A DNA stretch of 64,000 nucleotides. It comes from Oxalobacter paraformigenes. GTDB lineage: Bacteria > Pseudomonadota > Gammaproteobacteria > Burkholderiales > Burkholderiaceae_D. The notes under the pieces were generated by a model. The model worked only from the letters and a program-made list of their open reading frames with translations. It searched no databases and had not been told where the DNA came from. Made by a program: the position numbers and the translations under genes. The stretch lies in NCBI RefSeq assembly GCF_000158475.2, contig NZ_KI392031.1:1611583-1675582 (forward strand), given 5' to 3'. Below, piece after piece: positions 29,565 through 38,400 of the stretch; positions within the stretch are counted from its first letter, which is position 1; each line of letters opens with the position of its first letter.

Positions 29565-29994
29565 CTCTTCTGAAAACGGTCTGTTCCGCCTGTCTCCGGC
29601 TCACCAGTCCGGGCAGTTTTTTCCCGCCCGCATTAACCCATAATCCGAATGCATCTGCCGCAGCACGGTATTCGCCTCTCCGAATGTATTTCGCCACCGA
29701 TGATCCCGAAAAATTGCCGATTCCGATGTTGTGGGCCAATGAAATGCACGCCCCCAGTCGGTTTGACGTTGCTTTCAAGGTCGGACAAACTCTCAGCACG
29801 GCCGCTCTGTATTTATCGATTTCCATTACCAGTTCGGCATCGGCCCGCTCCTGTGTCCATACATCCCCTTCCTTCACGCCTTCGGTGTGGCCGTAGCCGA
29901 TTGTCCACTTCCCCGCTGGACATTTGTACGCTTTCAACCGGCATCCCTCGTATTGCGCGATCAGTTTTTTCGCTTCTTTTTCTGCCTCAGTCAT
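29551..29994 (-). CDS. GH24 phage endolysin
   Basis: A 147-aa T4-type lysozyme that cleaves peptidoglycan between MurNAc and GlcNAc. The catalytic triad is the P21-type E-x8-C-x5-T: Glu16, Cys25 and Thr31, followed by IGYGHT. There is no N-terminal membrane or SAR segment, so export should depend on the holin next upstream. It overlaps the holin by 4 bp and the i-spanin by 14 bp. Confidence 0.93.
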   Translation of the reverse strand: MTEAEKEAKKLIAQYEGCRLKAYKCPAGKWTIGYGHTEGVKEGDVWTQERADAELVMEIDKYRAAVLRVCPTLKATSNRLGACISLAHNIGIGNFSGSSVAKYIRRGEYRAAADAFGLWVNAGGKKLPGLVSRRQAEQTVFRRDEDV

Positions 29995-30389
29995 TTTTCT
30001 TTGTCCTCAATCGTCAGTTTCAGTTTGCCTTTCAGTATCCGTTCCACGGTTTTTTCCAGTACGAACATGCCCCGGCTTCCCATATGCCCGACAATCCCCA
30101 CACACGCGGCGCTCGCCAACGGCGGCAAGTCAATCAGTTCGCACAGGTAAAAGGTCATAACGCCTGCAAAGGCTGATATGAACAGTTCGCCGATCAGCTC
30201 GACGATGTTGTACGCTCTCGCTTCGCCTCTTTGGACTTTGCTTACAAAGGATGTAACCCCACCCAGCGCAGCGATTCCAATTACCCAGGTGTAGGTCAGG
30301 ACACCGTACAGCTCCGGTGATTTGTCTGTAACGGCATGTGCCAATACCGGCCACAGTGTTACGAACAGGAAAAAGAAGGCATCTATCAT
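29991..30389 (-). CDS. Phage holin (LydA/holin superfamily III type)
   Basis: A 132-aa membrane protein with an N-terminal hydrophobic segment and two or three more (around TWVIGIAALGGV, FISAFAGVMTFYL and ASAACVGIVGHMG). It resembles the P1 LydA-type holins. The frame is open to 30455, but ATG 30389 has a strong GAGGGGGAA ribosome-binding site. It forms the hole that lets the endolysin out. Confidence 0.85.
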   Translation of the reverse strand: MIDAFFFLFVTLWPVLAHAVTDKSPELYGVLTYTWVIGIAALGGVTSFVSKVQRGEARAYNIVELIGELFISAFAGVMTFYLCELIDLPPLASAACVGIVGHMGSRGMFVLEKTVERILKGKLKLTIEDKEK

Positions 30390-30631
30390 TGATTCCCCCT
30401 CAATTCCGGCGGCAGCTGTTTCCGGTACAATTCGGATTCCCAAGCAGACCGGCAATGGTTGTCCTGCCAGAAAAACAGCGTGTCGATCAGCGCCCGGAGA
30501 AAGGCCCAGCCCTTGCTTTCACACCGCTTGCGCCACGCCACGCTGGAGATCGTCTCGTCCGCCCAGCCTCCGAAGAGCGTGTTCACGAACTGATCGACCG
30601 CTATCGGGATTTGCCTACTCCGTCTGCCCAT
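30386..30631 (-). CDS. Conserved small phage protein of the lysis region
   Basis: An 81-aa soluble protein with FGGWADETISSVAWR and ALIDTLFFWQDNHC. I recognise this pattern from conserved hypothetical proteins beside holins in many prophages of beta- and gammaproteobacteria. Role unknown. It overlaps the tail-fibre assembly gene by 17 bp and the holin by 4 bp, so it is co-translated with the cassette. Confidence 0.75.
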   Translation of the reverse strand: MGRRSRQIPIAVDQFVNTLFGGWADETISSVAWRKRCESKGWAFLRALIDTLFFWQDNHCRSAWESELYRKQLPPELRGNQ

Positions 30632-31175
30632 CGTCTTCTCCTGCCGCGGTTTCTCTCAAAACCCCCGTCTGTTCCGCCAGCGCTTCCGGCGAGAGGGCGA
30701 TGGCTTCCAGCACCTCAGCCATTTCTGCCGCAGCAATCCGCTTCTCAAGGGCCCACTTGGCCTGATACAGCCACTGGCTGTTGACCACGATTTCACGCCG
30801 CATCGTCTCCAGCTCTTCGCGGGTAACACTGTGGAAGCTGTTGTCGTAGGCACGAAACAAGGTGCTTTCTCCCGGTTGCAAGACAAGGGTCAGCCCTTCG
30901 ATGTTGCGGTTGGCGATTTCGTCGGCATTGATTTCAAAGCCGAGAGAAGAGCGGCAGTGGGCTTGCCCTGATGCGGTTGCAAAGGCGGCGTTCAGTTCGG
31001 CCAGCTTTCCGGTTCTCGCTTCGTCCAGTGTCGGTTTCGGTGGTTCGGGCAAGGCAACGACTTCGTACCAGTCACCCTTGTCTTCGATCATTGCCCTATG
31101 CGCGTTGCACCAAAGCGCTACAGTTGTATAGTTTGACCAATCCGTTACCGGTTTTTGTATTTTTTTTCCGATCAT
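30615..31175 (-). CDS. Tail fibre assembly-like protein (DUF4376)
   Basis: A 186-aa protein whose C-terminal half (from about residue 60: LDEARTGKLAELNAAF to LEKRIAAAEMAEV) fits the DUF4376 domain of tail-fibre assembly chaperones. The N-terminal part is the short YxxV-type fibre-binding segment. The preferred ATG at 31175 overlaps the tail-fibre stop as ATGA; an upstream in-frame start at 31205 would overlap more. It follows its presumed client gene. Confidence 0.85.
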   Translation of the reverse strand: MIGKKIQKPVTDWSNYTTVALWCNAHRAMIEDKGDWYEVVALPEPPKPTLDEARTGKLAELNAAFATASGQAHCRSSLGFEINADEIANRNIEGLTLVLQPGESTLFRAYDNSFHSVTREELETMRREIVVNSQWLYQAKWALEKRIAAAEMAEVLEAIALSPEALAEQTGVLRETAAGEDDGQTE

Positions 31176-32257
31176 GATGATGCTCCCTGTCCACAAGCAC
31201 TCCAAAGCACATCGCCGACAACATCTGGCGATGCATAATCAAGATTAAATCCTGTTATTTTTCTGCCATTGAGACCCGGAACTACACTAATGAGGAAATC
31301 AATATTGATGACAGTTACACAGTAATCTGCATTTAAGAAAGGCAACAACAATACGATGTCAGCTCCACCCGAGCCGGGGATACTTGCCTTACCGCCCTGC
31401 TCAACCCATCCATCCGACCATCGGCGCCACCAATTTGTGCCGTTTCGGTAGCTGTCAATGACATAAGCGATGCGTTTGCCGTTGATGACTTTATCGACTT
31501 TTCCAGCCATTTCGTTGGCCAGTTCCGTTATGTCAATCAGTCCGGGATTGACTGCCGCATCAAAAGCTTTGATACAGGGCAAAAGCGTCAATGCCGGAGG
31601 CTGGACAGTATTGGATTTACCGTAGATGGGGTTGAAATCAGAGGCATTTATTGCTAACGCAAAAGTATGACCATAGGCACTGGATCCCGGCGTCATGTTG
31701 TTATTAGACCGCGCAGCGATTGATAGAGCCCCAGAAGCGCTCGATGCGTTAGCACCTCCGGATGCAACATTCGAGATCGATCCGATAATATTCGGCAGTC
31801 CCGCTTCTTTCACCGCTCCCGGTGTCGCGCTCCCCTCGGCAAACTGCCCGATCATGTCCGGCAGGTTGAAGGTGGTTTCCCCGTCTCCGGCTCCGAACGT
31901 CGTCCCAATCGCCGCAAACAGATCAGGATAGGTGGCTCTTCCCACTGCCGCACCGTCCGCTTTCAGATAACCCGCCGGCGGCGTAGCCATTGCAAAATAT
32001 TCGACTGTTCCGATCGGGACACCGGAACGCTTGTTAATCGCTTCGACAAGCTGATCGACTTTTTTCGGATCGGGCGTCAGACCGGCGTCACGAATGACGT
32101 TCAAAATCTCTTCTTCGATCATGTGATACCACCATGCTCCTGGTTTGGTCGCCCTGACGCCGGATGCCGGATCTCCGTTTCGCGGATAGCCGATCAGCGG
32201 CGTTTCCGGTGGCGACGGCGGTATCTCCGAAACATCTGCTAAAAATGCCCTGTCCAT
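31172..32257 (-). CDS. Phage tail fibre protein with collar domain
   Basis: A 361-aa tail fibre. The N-terminal 75 residues (through ILNVIRDAGLTPDPKK) attach to the baseplate as in Mu-like phages. The phage tail collar domain follows: GVPIGTVEYFAMATPPAGYL to TFNLPDMIGQF (about residues 79-140). The C-terminal part is a separate receptor-binding region with a WWRRWSDGW(V) repeat-type motif. It starts 3 bp after the gp48-like gene. Confidence 0.9.
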   Translation of the reverse strand: MDRAFLADVSEIPPSPPETPLIGYPRNGDPASGVRATKPGAWWYHMIEEEILNVIRDAGLTPDPKKVDQLVEAINKRSGVPIGTVEYFAMATPPAGYLKADGAAVGRATYPDLFAAIGTTFGAGDGETTFNLPDMIGQFAEGSATPGAVKEAGLPNIIGSISNVASGGANASSASGALSIAARSNNNMTPGSSAYGHTFALAINASDFNPIYGKSNTVQPPALTLLPCIKAFDAAVNPGLIDITELANEMAGKVDKVINGKRIAYVIDSYRNGTNWWRRWSDGWVEQGGKASIPGSGGADIVLLLPFLNADYCVTVINIDFLISVVPGLNGRKITGFNLDYASPDVVGDVLWSACGQGASS

Positions 32258-32260
32258 CGA

Positions 32261-32851
32261 TTACTTTCCTCCATAAATAAAAATCGGTATTGTGTGAGAC
32301 TGTTTGATGCGGTCGATCTTGCATTCAAGCCGGCGATTGCCCCACCATCGGATCGGTGTATCGACTTCGTCCTCGACGCTCGACAAATGGATCGTTTCCT
32401 CCGGCCCGACAATAGCAAATGCGAACACCCACTCCGGGCCGTTGATCGGCTCGTCGATACGACTTTCAACCGTGTGCTGACGGTAACCGTGCACCTCGAC
32501 GTCGTACCCGAGTTCTTCTGCAACCTGTTGGTAATATGCGGCGCTCTGGTCTCCGGTCGAGAGCAGTTTGGCGCACAGTATCCGCCGTCGCTCGGACAGC
32601 GGCGTATCGATGCCGAGTGCCTCGTCGCAGGGATCGGGCAAACCGGCATCGGTCTCCCACTCCGACAGCAGTTCAGTGGTTGTCCGCGGATCCGATTCCT
32701 TAATCAGACTAACGATCCGGTTATGGCAACGGGCAAATTCGACGGCCAGCCCATCAAGCAAAAGATCGGACTCGGCAAATGCCGGTCCCGGCGGCATCAG
32801 GGCGTACAAAACCTGCCTGTAATCGTCAGCGCTGACATCTGTCAGCTCCAT
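32261..32851 (-). CDS. Mu gp48-like tail protein (YmfQ/DUF2313)
   Basis: A 196-aa protein of the DUF2313 family. Characteristic features are YRQVLYALMPPGPAF near the start and the RTTTELLSEWETDAGLPD(P) segment. In Mu-type phages gp48 lies between the baseplate J-like gp47 and the tail fibre, as here. It overlaps gp47 by 10 bp. Confidence 0.92.
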   Translation of the reverse strand: MELTDVSADDYRQVLYALMPPGPAFAESDLLLDGLAVEFARCHNRIVSLIKESDPRTTTELLSEWETDAGLPDPCDEALGIDTPLSERRRILCAKLLSTGDQSAAYYQQVAEELGYDVEVHGYRQHTVESRIDEPINGPEWVFAFAIVGPEETIHLSSVEDEVDTPIRWWGNRRLECKIDRIKQSHTIPIFIYGGK

Positions 32852-33897
32852 GTGATATCTCCAAGCATGCTGATATGACCTTTCGCTGCCGTAATATCAT
32901 CGTCAGGACTCAGCAGTTTATGAGTGTATTCACCCTTGGCTGACGATATCGCTTCGTCGAGTCTCGACCAGTACAGCGTTCCGCCCGGCTCGGATTCACA
33001 TGCGAAAAAGTCGGTTACTGACGCCACAATGGCGCTTCTGACGGCATCGGTATCTGGATAAAGCACGATATTCAACTCCACGTTGTCCCTGAGCGGCGCC
33101 ACAACGTACAAATTCTCGCGCACTGTAACCGGACAGACCGCGTACAAGTGGTCATAGACCTTTTCGATCTCGGTCTCGCCCGGAACCGGATCAACGTCAC
33201 CGTCGCGCATAAACCGGATCGTGACCGCCCCGGGCCCCATTTCATTGGGATAAACCCAGACCCGGGTAACACCGGGCACCTCTTTCGCCCAGCGTTTGTA
33301 ATCGTTGTCGTCACCGCCTTTTGGCGGATTGCGCATCCGCTCGAGTATTCGCTCACGCAAATGCTCGTCCGTTTCCCGGTCCGCTCCACCCAGAATGCCG
33401 CCGCTTACGGCCGTCGTACCGACAGTGCCAACCGGGGTGCCGATCATGAGCATTTCACCGGCGGCAAGATTGCCGCCAGCTCCCGCCTCGATTGCCTCGA
33501 CGGTCACAGTCATGTCTGTTTTGTCAAATACGACATCGGCAACCACGGCATACACATGGCTGGATGTCACCCCGATAAATTCGGTTCCGGCTCCGAGTTT
33601 GTCACCGATCCGTCCGGTTACACTGATCGGACCGGTCGCAGCCGTGGCTTCACGCCGCGGATCGGCCGGAAGCCAGAATCCGGCTTTGTCGTCAAGCGTA
33701 TAGACAGCCGTGGCAACGTTGATCTCTTTCGAAATATTTTGCGCCAGACCATACAGCGAGTTAAACGCGCCGGCATTGACACGGCTGTAAACGGCATCGT
33801 CAGATCGTCTCAATACCGCATCGACGCCCCTCCTTGAAATGACATCGTTGACGATCCGGTTTATCAGGGTTTGTTTAGTGGGTATATCAAACGCCAT
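32842..33897 (-). CDS. Baseplate J/gp47-like protein
   Basis: A 351-aa baseplate wedge protein, beginning MAFDIPTKQTLINRIVND. The family core is visible as RVNAGAFNSLYGLAQ, FWLPADPRREAT and GGADRETDEHLRERIL, then the metal- and loop-containing end typical of Mu gp47. The frame is open upstream to 34092 but that would overlap gp46 almost entirely, so I use ATG 33897. The gp46-47-48 order is intact. Confidence 0.93.
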   Translation of the reverse strand: MAFDIPTKQTLINRIVNDVISRRGVDAVLRRSDDAVYSRVNAGAFNSLYGLAQNISKEINVATAVYTLDDKAGFWLPADPRREATAATGPISVTGRIGDKLGAGTEFIGVTSSHVYAVVADVVFDKTDMTVTVEAIEAGAGGNLAAGEMLMIGTPVGTVGTTAVSGGILGGADRETDEHLRERILERMRNPPKGGDDNDYKRWAKEVPGVTRVWVYPNEMGPGAVTIRFMRDGDVDPVPGETEIEKVYDHLYAVCPVTVRENLYVVAPLRDNVELNIVLYPDTDAVRSAIVASVTDFFACESEPGGTLYWSRLDEAISSAKGEYTHKLLSPDDDITAAKGHISMLGDITWS

Positions 33898-33904
33898 AAT
33901 GTCC

Positions 33905-34333
33905 TCAGCTAAGACCCGTCCATGCCGTGACCATACGGATGTCCGTTGTCGTTTTGTCGGGTTTGGTAATAACTGTCGAGATAACGATGGTATCGATGCC
34001 CTGACGCTGGACACTGACAGTGATCGAGTCCGCAACAAGGTCATCGACCAGCCATTGCAGCGCCTCCTCGACGTACTCTTTTGCGCGGGCAAGCGTCTTC
34101 GGGGTGATGGTATCTCTTGTCAAAAGCCAGAATCGGGACCCGATCCGGTCATTCTCGATATCCGGCCAGGTATCGCCCCACCAGCCATTTTTCTCGGATC
34201 CAGGCAGCCGGTCGTCCGGTTCGGCACGCCGCCAGGCGAAGATGCTGATAATGACAGCACGCTCAAGCGATTGCGCCGGCATCATGCCCGGATCGACAAC
34301 CCGGCCATTGACGGTAATCGTAGTCGGTTGCAT
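33905..34333 (-). CDS. Phage GP46-like baseplate protein
   Basis: A 142-aa GP46-family protein, with SLERAVIISIFAWRRAEPDD, then NGWWGDTWP and GSRFWLLTRD, the family landmarks. Its ATG overlaps the TAA of the gp45-like fragment (TAATG), showing that translation coupling to the lost spike gene is preserved. It starts 7 bp before gp47. Confidence 0.92.
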   Translation of the reverse strand: MQPTTITVNGRVVDPGMMPAQSLERAVIISIFAWRRAEPDDRLPGSEKNGWWGDTWPDIENDRIGSRFWLLTRDTITPKTLARAKEYVEEALQWLVDDLVADSITVSVQRQGIDTIVISTVITKPDKTTTDIRMVTAWTGLS

Positions 34334-34466
34334 TACATTGTCTGATTAGGTTGGCTGGTAACGGACTGGGTTTCGTTGTGATCGTGGCTATCGAACGTAT
34401 TACGCATACCGGACATGGATTTGGTTCCACCCTGGTCGGATACTTCTTTGGCTGCAACGTCAGCCT
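34333..34466 (-). pseudogene. C-terminal fragment of gp45-like baseplate spike
   Basis: A 43-codon frame ending NTFDSHDHNETQ, SQPNQTM and TAA, the typical His-rich end of gp45/protein V-type baseplate assembly proteins. A TAG closes this frame at 34465. Upstream codons belong to a different gene in a different frame. Position directly before gp46 confirms identity. The rest of the gene is deleted. Confidence 0.7.
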
Positions 34467-34610
34467 AGCCGTTTCCTTGTCGGTACTTTCGTCGCCGAAG
34501 AGATCGAAAAGGAACTGCCTGAGATTGCCCATCGCCAGCCGGAATTCGCCAGTGGTCGTTTCAGGGTTCTTGGTACCGTCCAGCAATTCCTTTGCCGGTA
34601 ATTTCGTCAT
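34467..34610 (-). pseudogene. N-terminal fragment of a tail-fibre-like protein
   Basis: About 48 codons beginning MTKLPAKELLDGTK and continuing to GDESTDKETA, resembling the start of podovirus-type tail fibre or collar proteins. It has a GGAG site 7 nt upstream. After residue 48 the sequence changes to the gp45-like fragment, read out of frame until a stop at 34263. This is the 5' side of a deletion junction at about 34466. Confidence 0.6.
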
Positions 34611-34623
34611 GTCTTTTCTCCAT

Positions 34624-34655
34624 AAAAAAAGACCCCGCTTCAGATGAAGGGGATC
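34624..34655 (-). terminator. Rho-independent terminator after the giant gene
   Basis: On the minus strand GATCCCC, a short AT-containing stem and loop, and GGGGTC are followed by seven T. It lies about 100 bp after the stop of the giant gene's remainder frame and before the tail-fibre-like fragment. Confidence 0.65.
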
Positions 34656-34752
34656 TGTGTCGGTTTTCCGATTTTCACGTTTTCCGGGCGCAACTCGGGC
34701 GCCACATGAAAAATATACACCATGAAAAAACTTCGGTCAGCTTGTGTACAAA

Positions 34753-35463
34753 TTACCTCTCCATTCTCCCAAATCCCGCAAACACCTTCTTCCGCTTGTC
34801 GTTGACTTCGGTAATCCACTCCTTGTCATTTTCCGATTCAGCCTGCCTGCGTTCCTTGTTCAATCCGCGGATATCAGCGTCAAAACTGTTCCCATTGTCA
34901 TAACGCTTGTTGCCCAGTTCCAGGTCACCGTCGCCGAGGCGTTTGGCTGCGCGATCAGCATCATCCCAACGCCCCTGCTTTCCGTACTCGTCAATCTGAT
35001 GCACTGTCTGCCGCCAGTCGTTCATCCGGGCGAAAAAGGCTCTCTCTTGCGCACGCTCATCCGGTGCAAGACCGACAAAAGAAGACAGACCGGGAATCTC
35101 CTTGACTGAAATGGCCTCATCGCCCAGCGCTTTTGTCGCCAGACTGAAAACAGGATCGACAATTTGTGACGAAACACCCGGCATCCAATAAGACGTGATG
35201 GCAAGGCGCAATGTCGCCGGTGCGATATCAATATGACCGGGCGAAACATCATCACCACCGGTAATGTTGTTTAGCCACTTCGACATGGCTGTCCAGTGCT
35301 TCGGTGTATTCCTGAAAGTTTTGGCATAAGCGGGTTCGTTATAGCCGCCATACGGCGCATCACCGCGATGCAGAGGCAAACCGGTAAAGGATTTGTTTTC
35401 TGCAATCCGGATAATGGGTTTCGCCGCAGATGGGGCAATAAACTGACCGAGCAAGCCACGCAC
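34753..35463 (-). pseudogene. C-terminal remainder of the giant polyvalent protein
   Basis: About 236 codons continuing the giant protein one frame over. The main frame ends its similarity at VDAFNPFG; this frame resumes with GLLGQFIAPSAAKPIIRI and ends FAGFGRMER. The shift at 35459-35464 equals one inserted base. Translation could begin at a weak TTG at 35466, but the content makes sense only as the end of the LPD38-like region. It may be untranslated, expressed by +1 slippage, or the result of a sequence error. Confidence 0.8.
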
Positions 35464-38400
35464 CAAACGGATTAAATGCGTCCACTGTCAGCAGGGCAAG
35501 CCGCACCATCTTTTCAATCGGATTCTGCTTCTTCGACGAAAAAATCATTTCTTCCAGCGTGCGCCCTACATTCGGCAATACAGGCAGGCCTTGTGCTATC
35601 GGCACCCGGATAAAGGGTTCCTTGCCCCCCTTCCAGGGAATGGGAATAATCCGGTTCCGTTCCTTGTCAAAGTCTGAAATTTCATCCCAGATATCCTGTC
35701 CGGTTTCGTCGTCCTTGCCCAGCATGGCCCGCGCCGCAAAACTCATGACAAATCCGGCGCCTACAAGAGAAGCCGCCAGTATTCGCGCCTTTTTCGAGTG
35801 CTTCAGTGCCGCCAGCATCCGGGCATGTCCCTGTATATTGGCGTTTAAGAACATCCACAGACTGTTCATCCAGCCAGACCATTTCCCGCGCTTGTTGAAA
35901 TCAACTGTAATCTCACCGGCAATCATGGCCGCTTTTTTGACCGATATACCGTTTTCTCTTGCAACTATGTACACGGCAAGACGCGTGCTGTTTTCGATCA
36001 CATTGTTGGCGTTCTCGACAGCCTCCCACGTTGTCCGCCACCATTTCCGGGGATCATAATTTTCCTGATTCATTTCCTTGATCTGGCGCTCCAGATCGGC
36101 ACGGTAGTCATCAATGGATTCCATAGAGCGGATAAAGCCGGTTTCACCGCCCGCTTCCATAAATTCGCGAGCATAATCCGCATATTTGCCGCCATGTTCG
36201 CCCTCTCTGTTGAGAGTGGCCTGCATATATCCCCGCATGGCGGGTAACATGTTTTTCAACACCTGCCCCTCTTTCCCGGATATCGGCGTATCTGACAAGT
36301 TAAACAACGCATGCTGTACATCACGAAGGAAATTGCGGGATGCGAAAAGGATATTCCGGGTCGTCAGCCATCTTCCGATGTATCGCGTCGCTTCGCCTAC
36401 CAACTGAATGGCCTGCGGAATTTGAGGGGCGTCCAGATTCTTGAGCGCCTTGGCGATTTCAACGGCGCCGGGATTGTTTTCATTAAATTCAATCAGATGT
36501 TCTTCGCCGTGGAGTTTCACGATCAGGACATGATCCTTTTCGCGATGCAGCTTATCGACTTTCCATTCCATCAGACCGGTTTCCGGATTGATAACCGGCT
36601 CTTTTTTGTTTTTTCTGACTTTCCATAAATCCGGATTTGGGAAAGCCTTGACCAAGCGGTAAAGAGCGCGGGCCGCTTCAGCTTTCTCGGCGCGGATAAT
36701 CGTGCTTTGCGCCTGAGCAAGTATATTTTCAAGGATATTCGCCGCCCTTCGCTCACTGCCCGTTCTTTGTTTGGATTCCTGCCCGCGGACGACAAAACCC
36801 CGACTTTTGCGAATTCCGCCTTTTTCTTCGTCTCGCATCAACGGTACATAATGCGAGTAAGTCTTTTCCCACAACTCGACCATGCCCTTTGGCACCAGTT
36901 GTCCATCCACCATACGGCTCCGGGTGAATTTCGTCATACGGTCAACCAGTTTGCCCAGTTCCTGCAACTTCTCGTTATTGGCATGTTTCTTCAGGATAGC
37001 TTTTGCATCGGCATCACTCATTCCTGACAGAGCCTCATTGTTCGGTTTGTCACGGTTTGCCGGGAGATTTTTCAGCCGATCATTGACCTTATCCAGCCAG
37101 ACATGACGCGCATAGAGCCAGTCATTGGCCTCTTTCAGCGTAACCCCGGATTCATTGAGCGCGTTAATAATCGGCTTGACCCCGTTGTTCTGGAATCGTT
37201 TCAACTGATCCGATGTTCTGCGGACATATTGTCTGACATGCAGATAGGCGTCCTGACGCTCAGGAATCACGCCACCGGATTCTTCAATTGCCCGTTGAAC
37301 CAATTTGAGATCAATGTATTTATCCTCGATATTGCGGCGGGTATTGACGGTTTCCTCATCAACCTTTTTCATGGCCTGATGAATTCTGTCGGCGATAGCA
37401 CTATCCGGCCTATTTATGTCTTCTCCCGAAAAAGCATTTTTACGAGAAAACGCAATGGATTCAGGGTCTTGTGGTATATTATCTTCACCAACCCCGGCTC
37501 CAGTGTCATTGCGGGTGCGCGAAGCAATGGCATCTGTAGGTAAATCAGTGGCTCTACCCGCGGATTTACCGTCCGGGGTTTTTTCATATCCTGTTACTAC
37601 CCATGCATTACTTCCAGAATACTTCGTCAACCATGTAACATGGCCTTGTGTTTCCAGCCCTACACGTGTACTTCTCCCGATCTCACTACGAGAAAATTCC
37701 TTGCCTTTTGCAATGACTTCAACAATATCATGCAGTAACTGAACAGCCTCCGATCTTGAGAATCCATCTTTACGTTGTCGCGCTTCCAGAACATGAGCAA
37801 TTCCCATTGCCCCTCTTGTCCGGCCGTTATCCGTTGTTCTGCCTGTTGACCCCCAAACAAAGTCCACCCAGCCAAGCCCGTTCCTGAACATGGCCCGATG
37901 TACCGTTGTCTTGTCCAGCAATGCCCTGTTCATTGCTTCTTTGCCGCGTGCGATATTGGCTTCAACCGACTTCATGGCAGAGAGGGAAAATTTGGCATAC
38001 ACATCAACGGCAGTTGCGGCATTGACGTTCTTTCCAGACCTGACAAACAACTCTGCCTTGTGCAGCGCCATCAGTGCTTCCGCGTCCGTTCTCGATTCCA
38101 GTTTGTTGGCCAGATTGCCGAGACCGATTGCTCGCAATAACTTCTGGATCGCATAAACCAGTTTCTTGACGCCGGTGACTTTCTGGCCTTTTTCGGCCAT
38201 ATCGGTCAAGGCTTCCTCTATCGCCCTGCGCTTTCGCCACAACCGGAATTGTTCGTCCGTCCATTTTCCGTTTGTTTTTTCTCTGACGTCTCTGATAAGA
38301 TCAAGATTATCTTTTATCCACTTTCTTGCTGATTCCTGAACGTTTTTATTATGGACAAGGATACTGTCAAGTTCGGACGCGAGCCGATCCCCGAAAAAAC

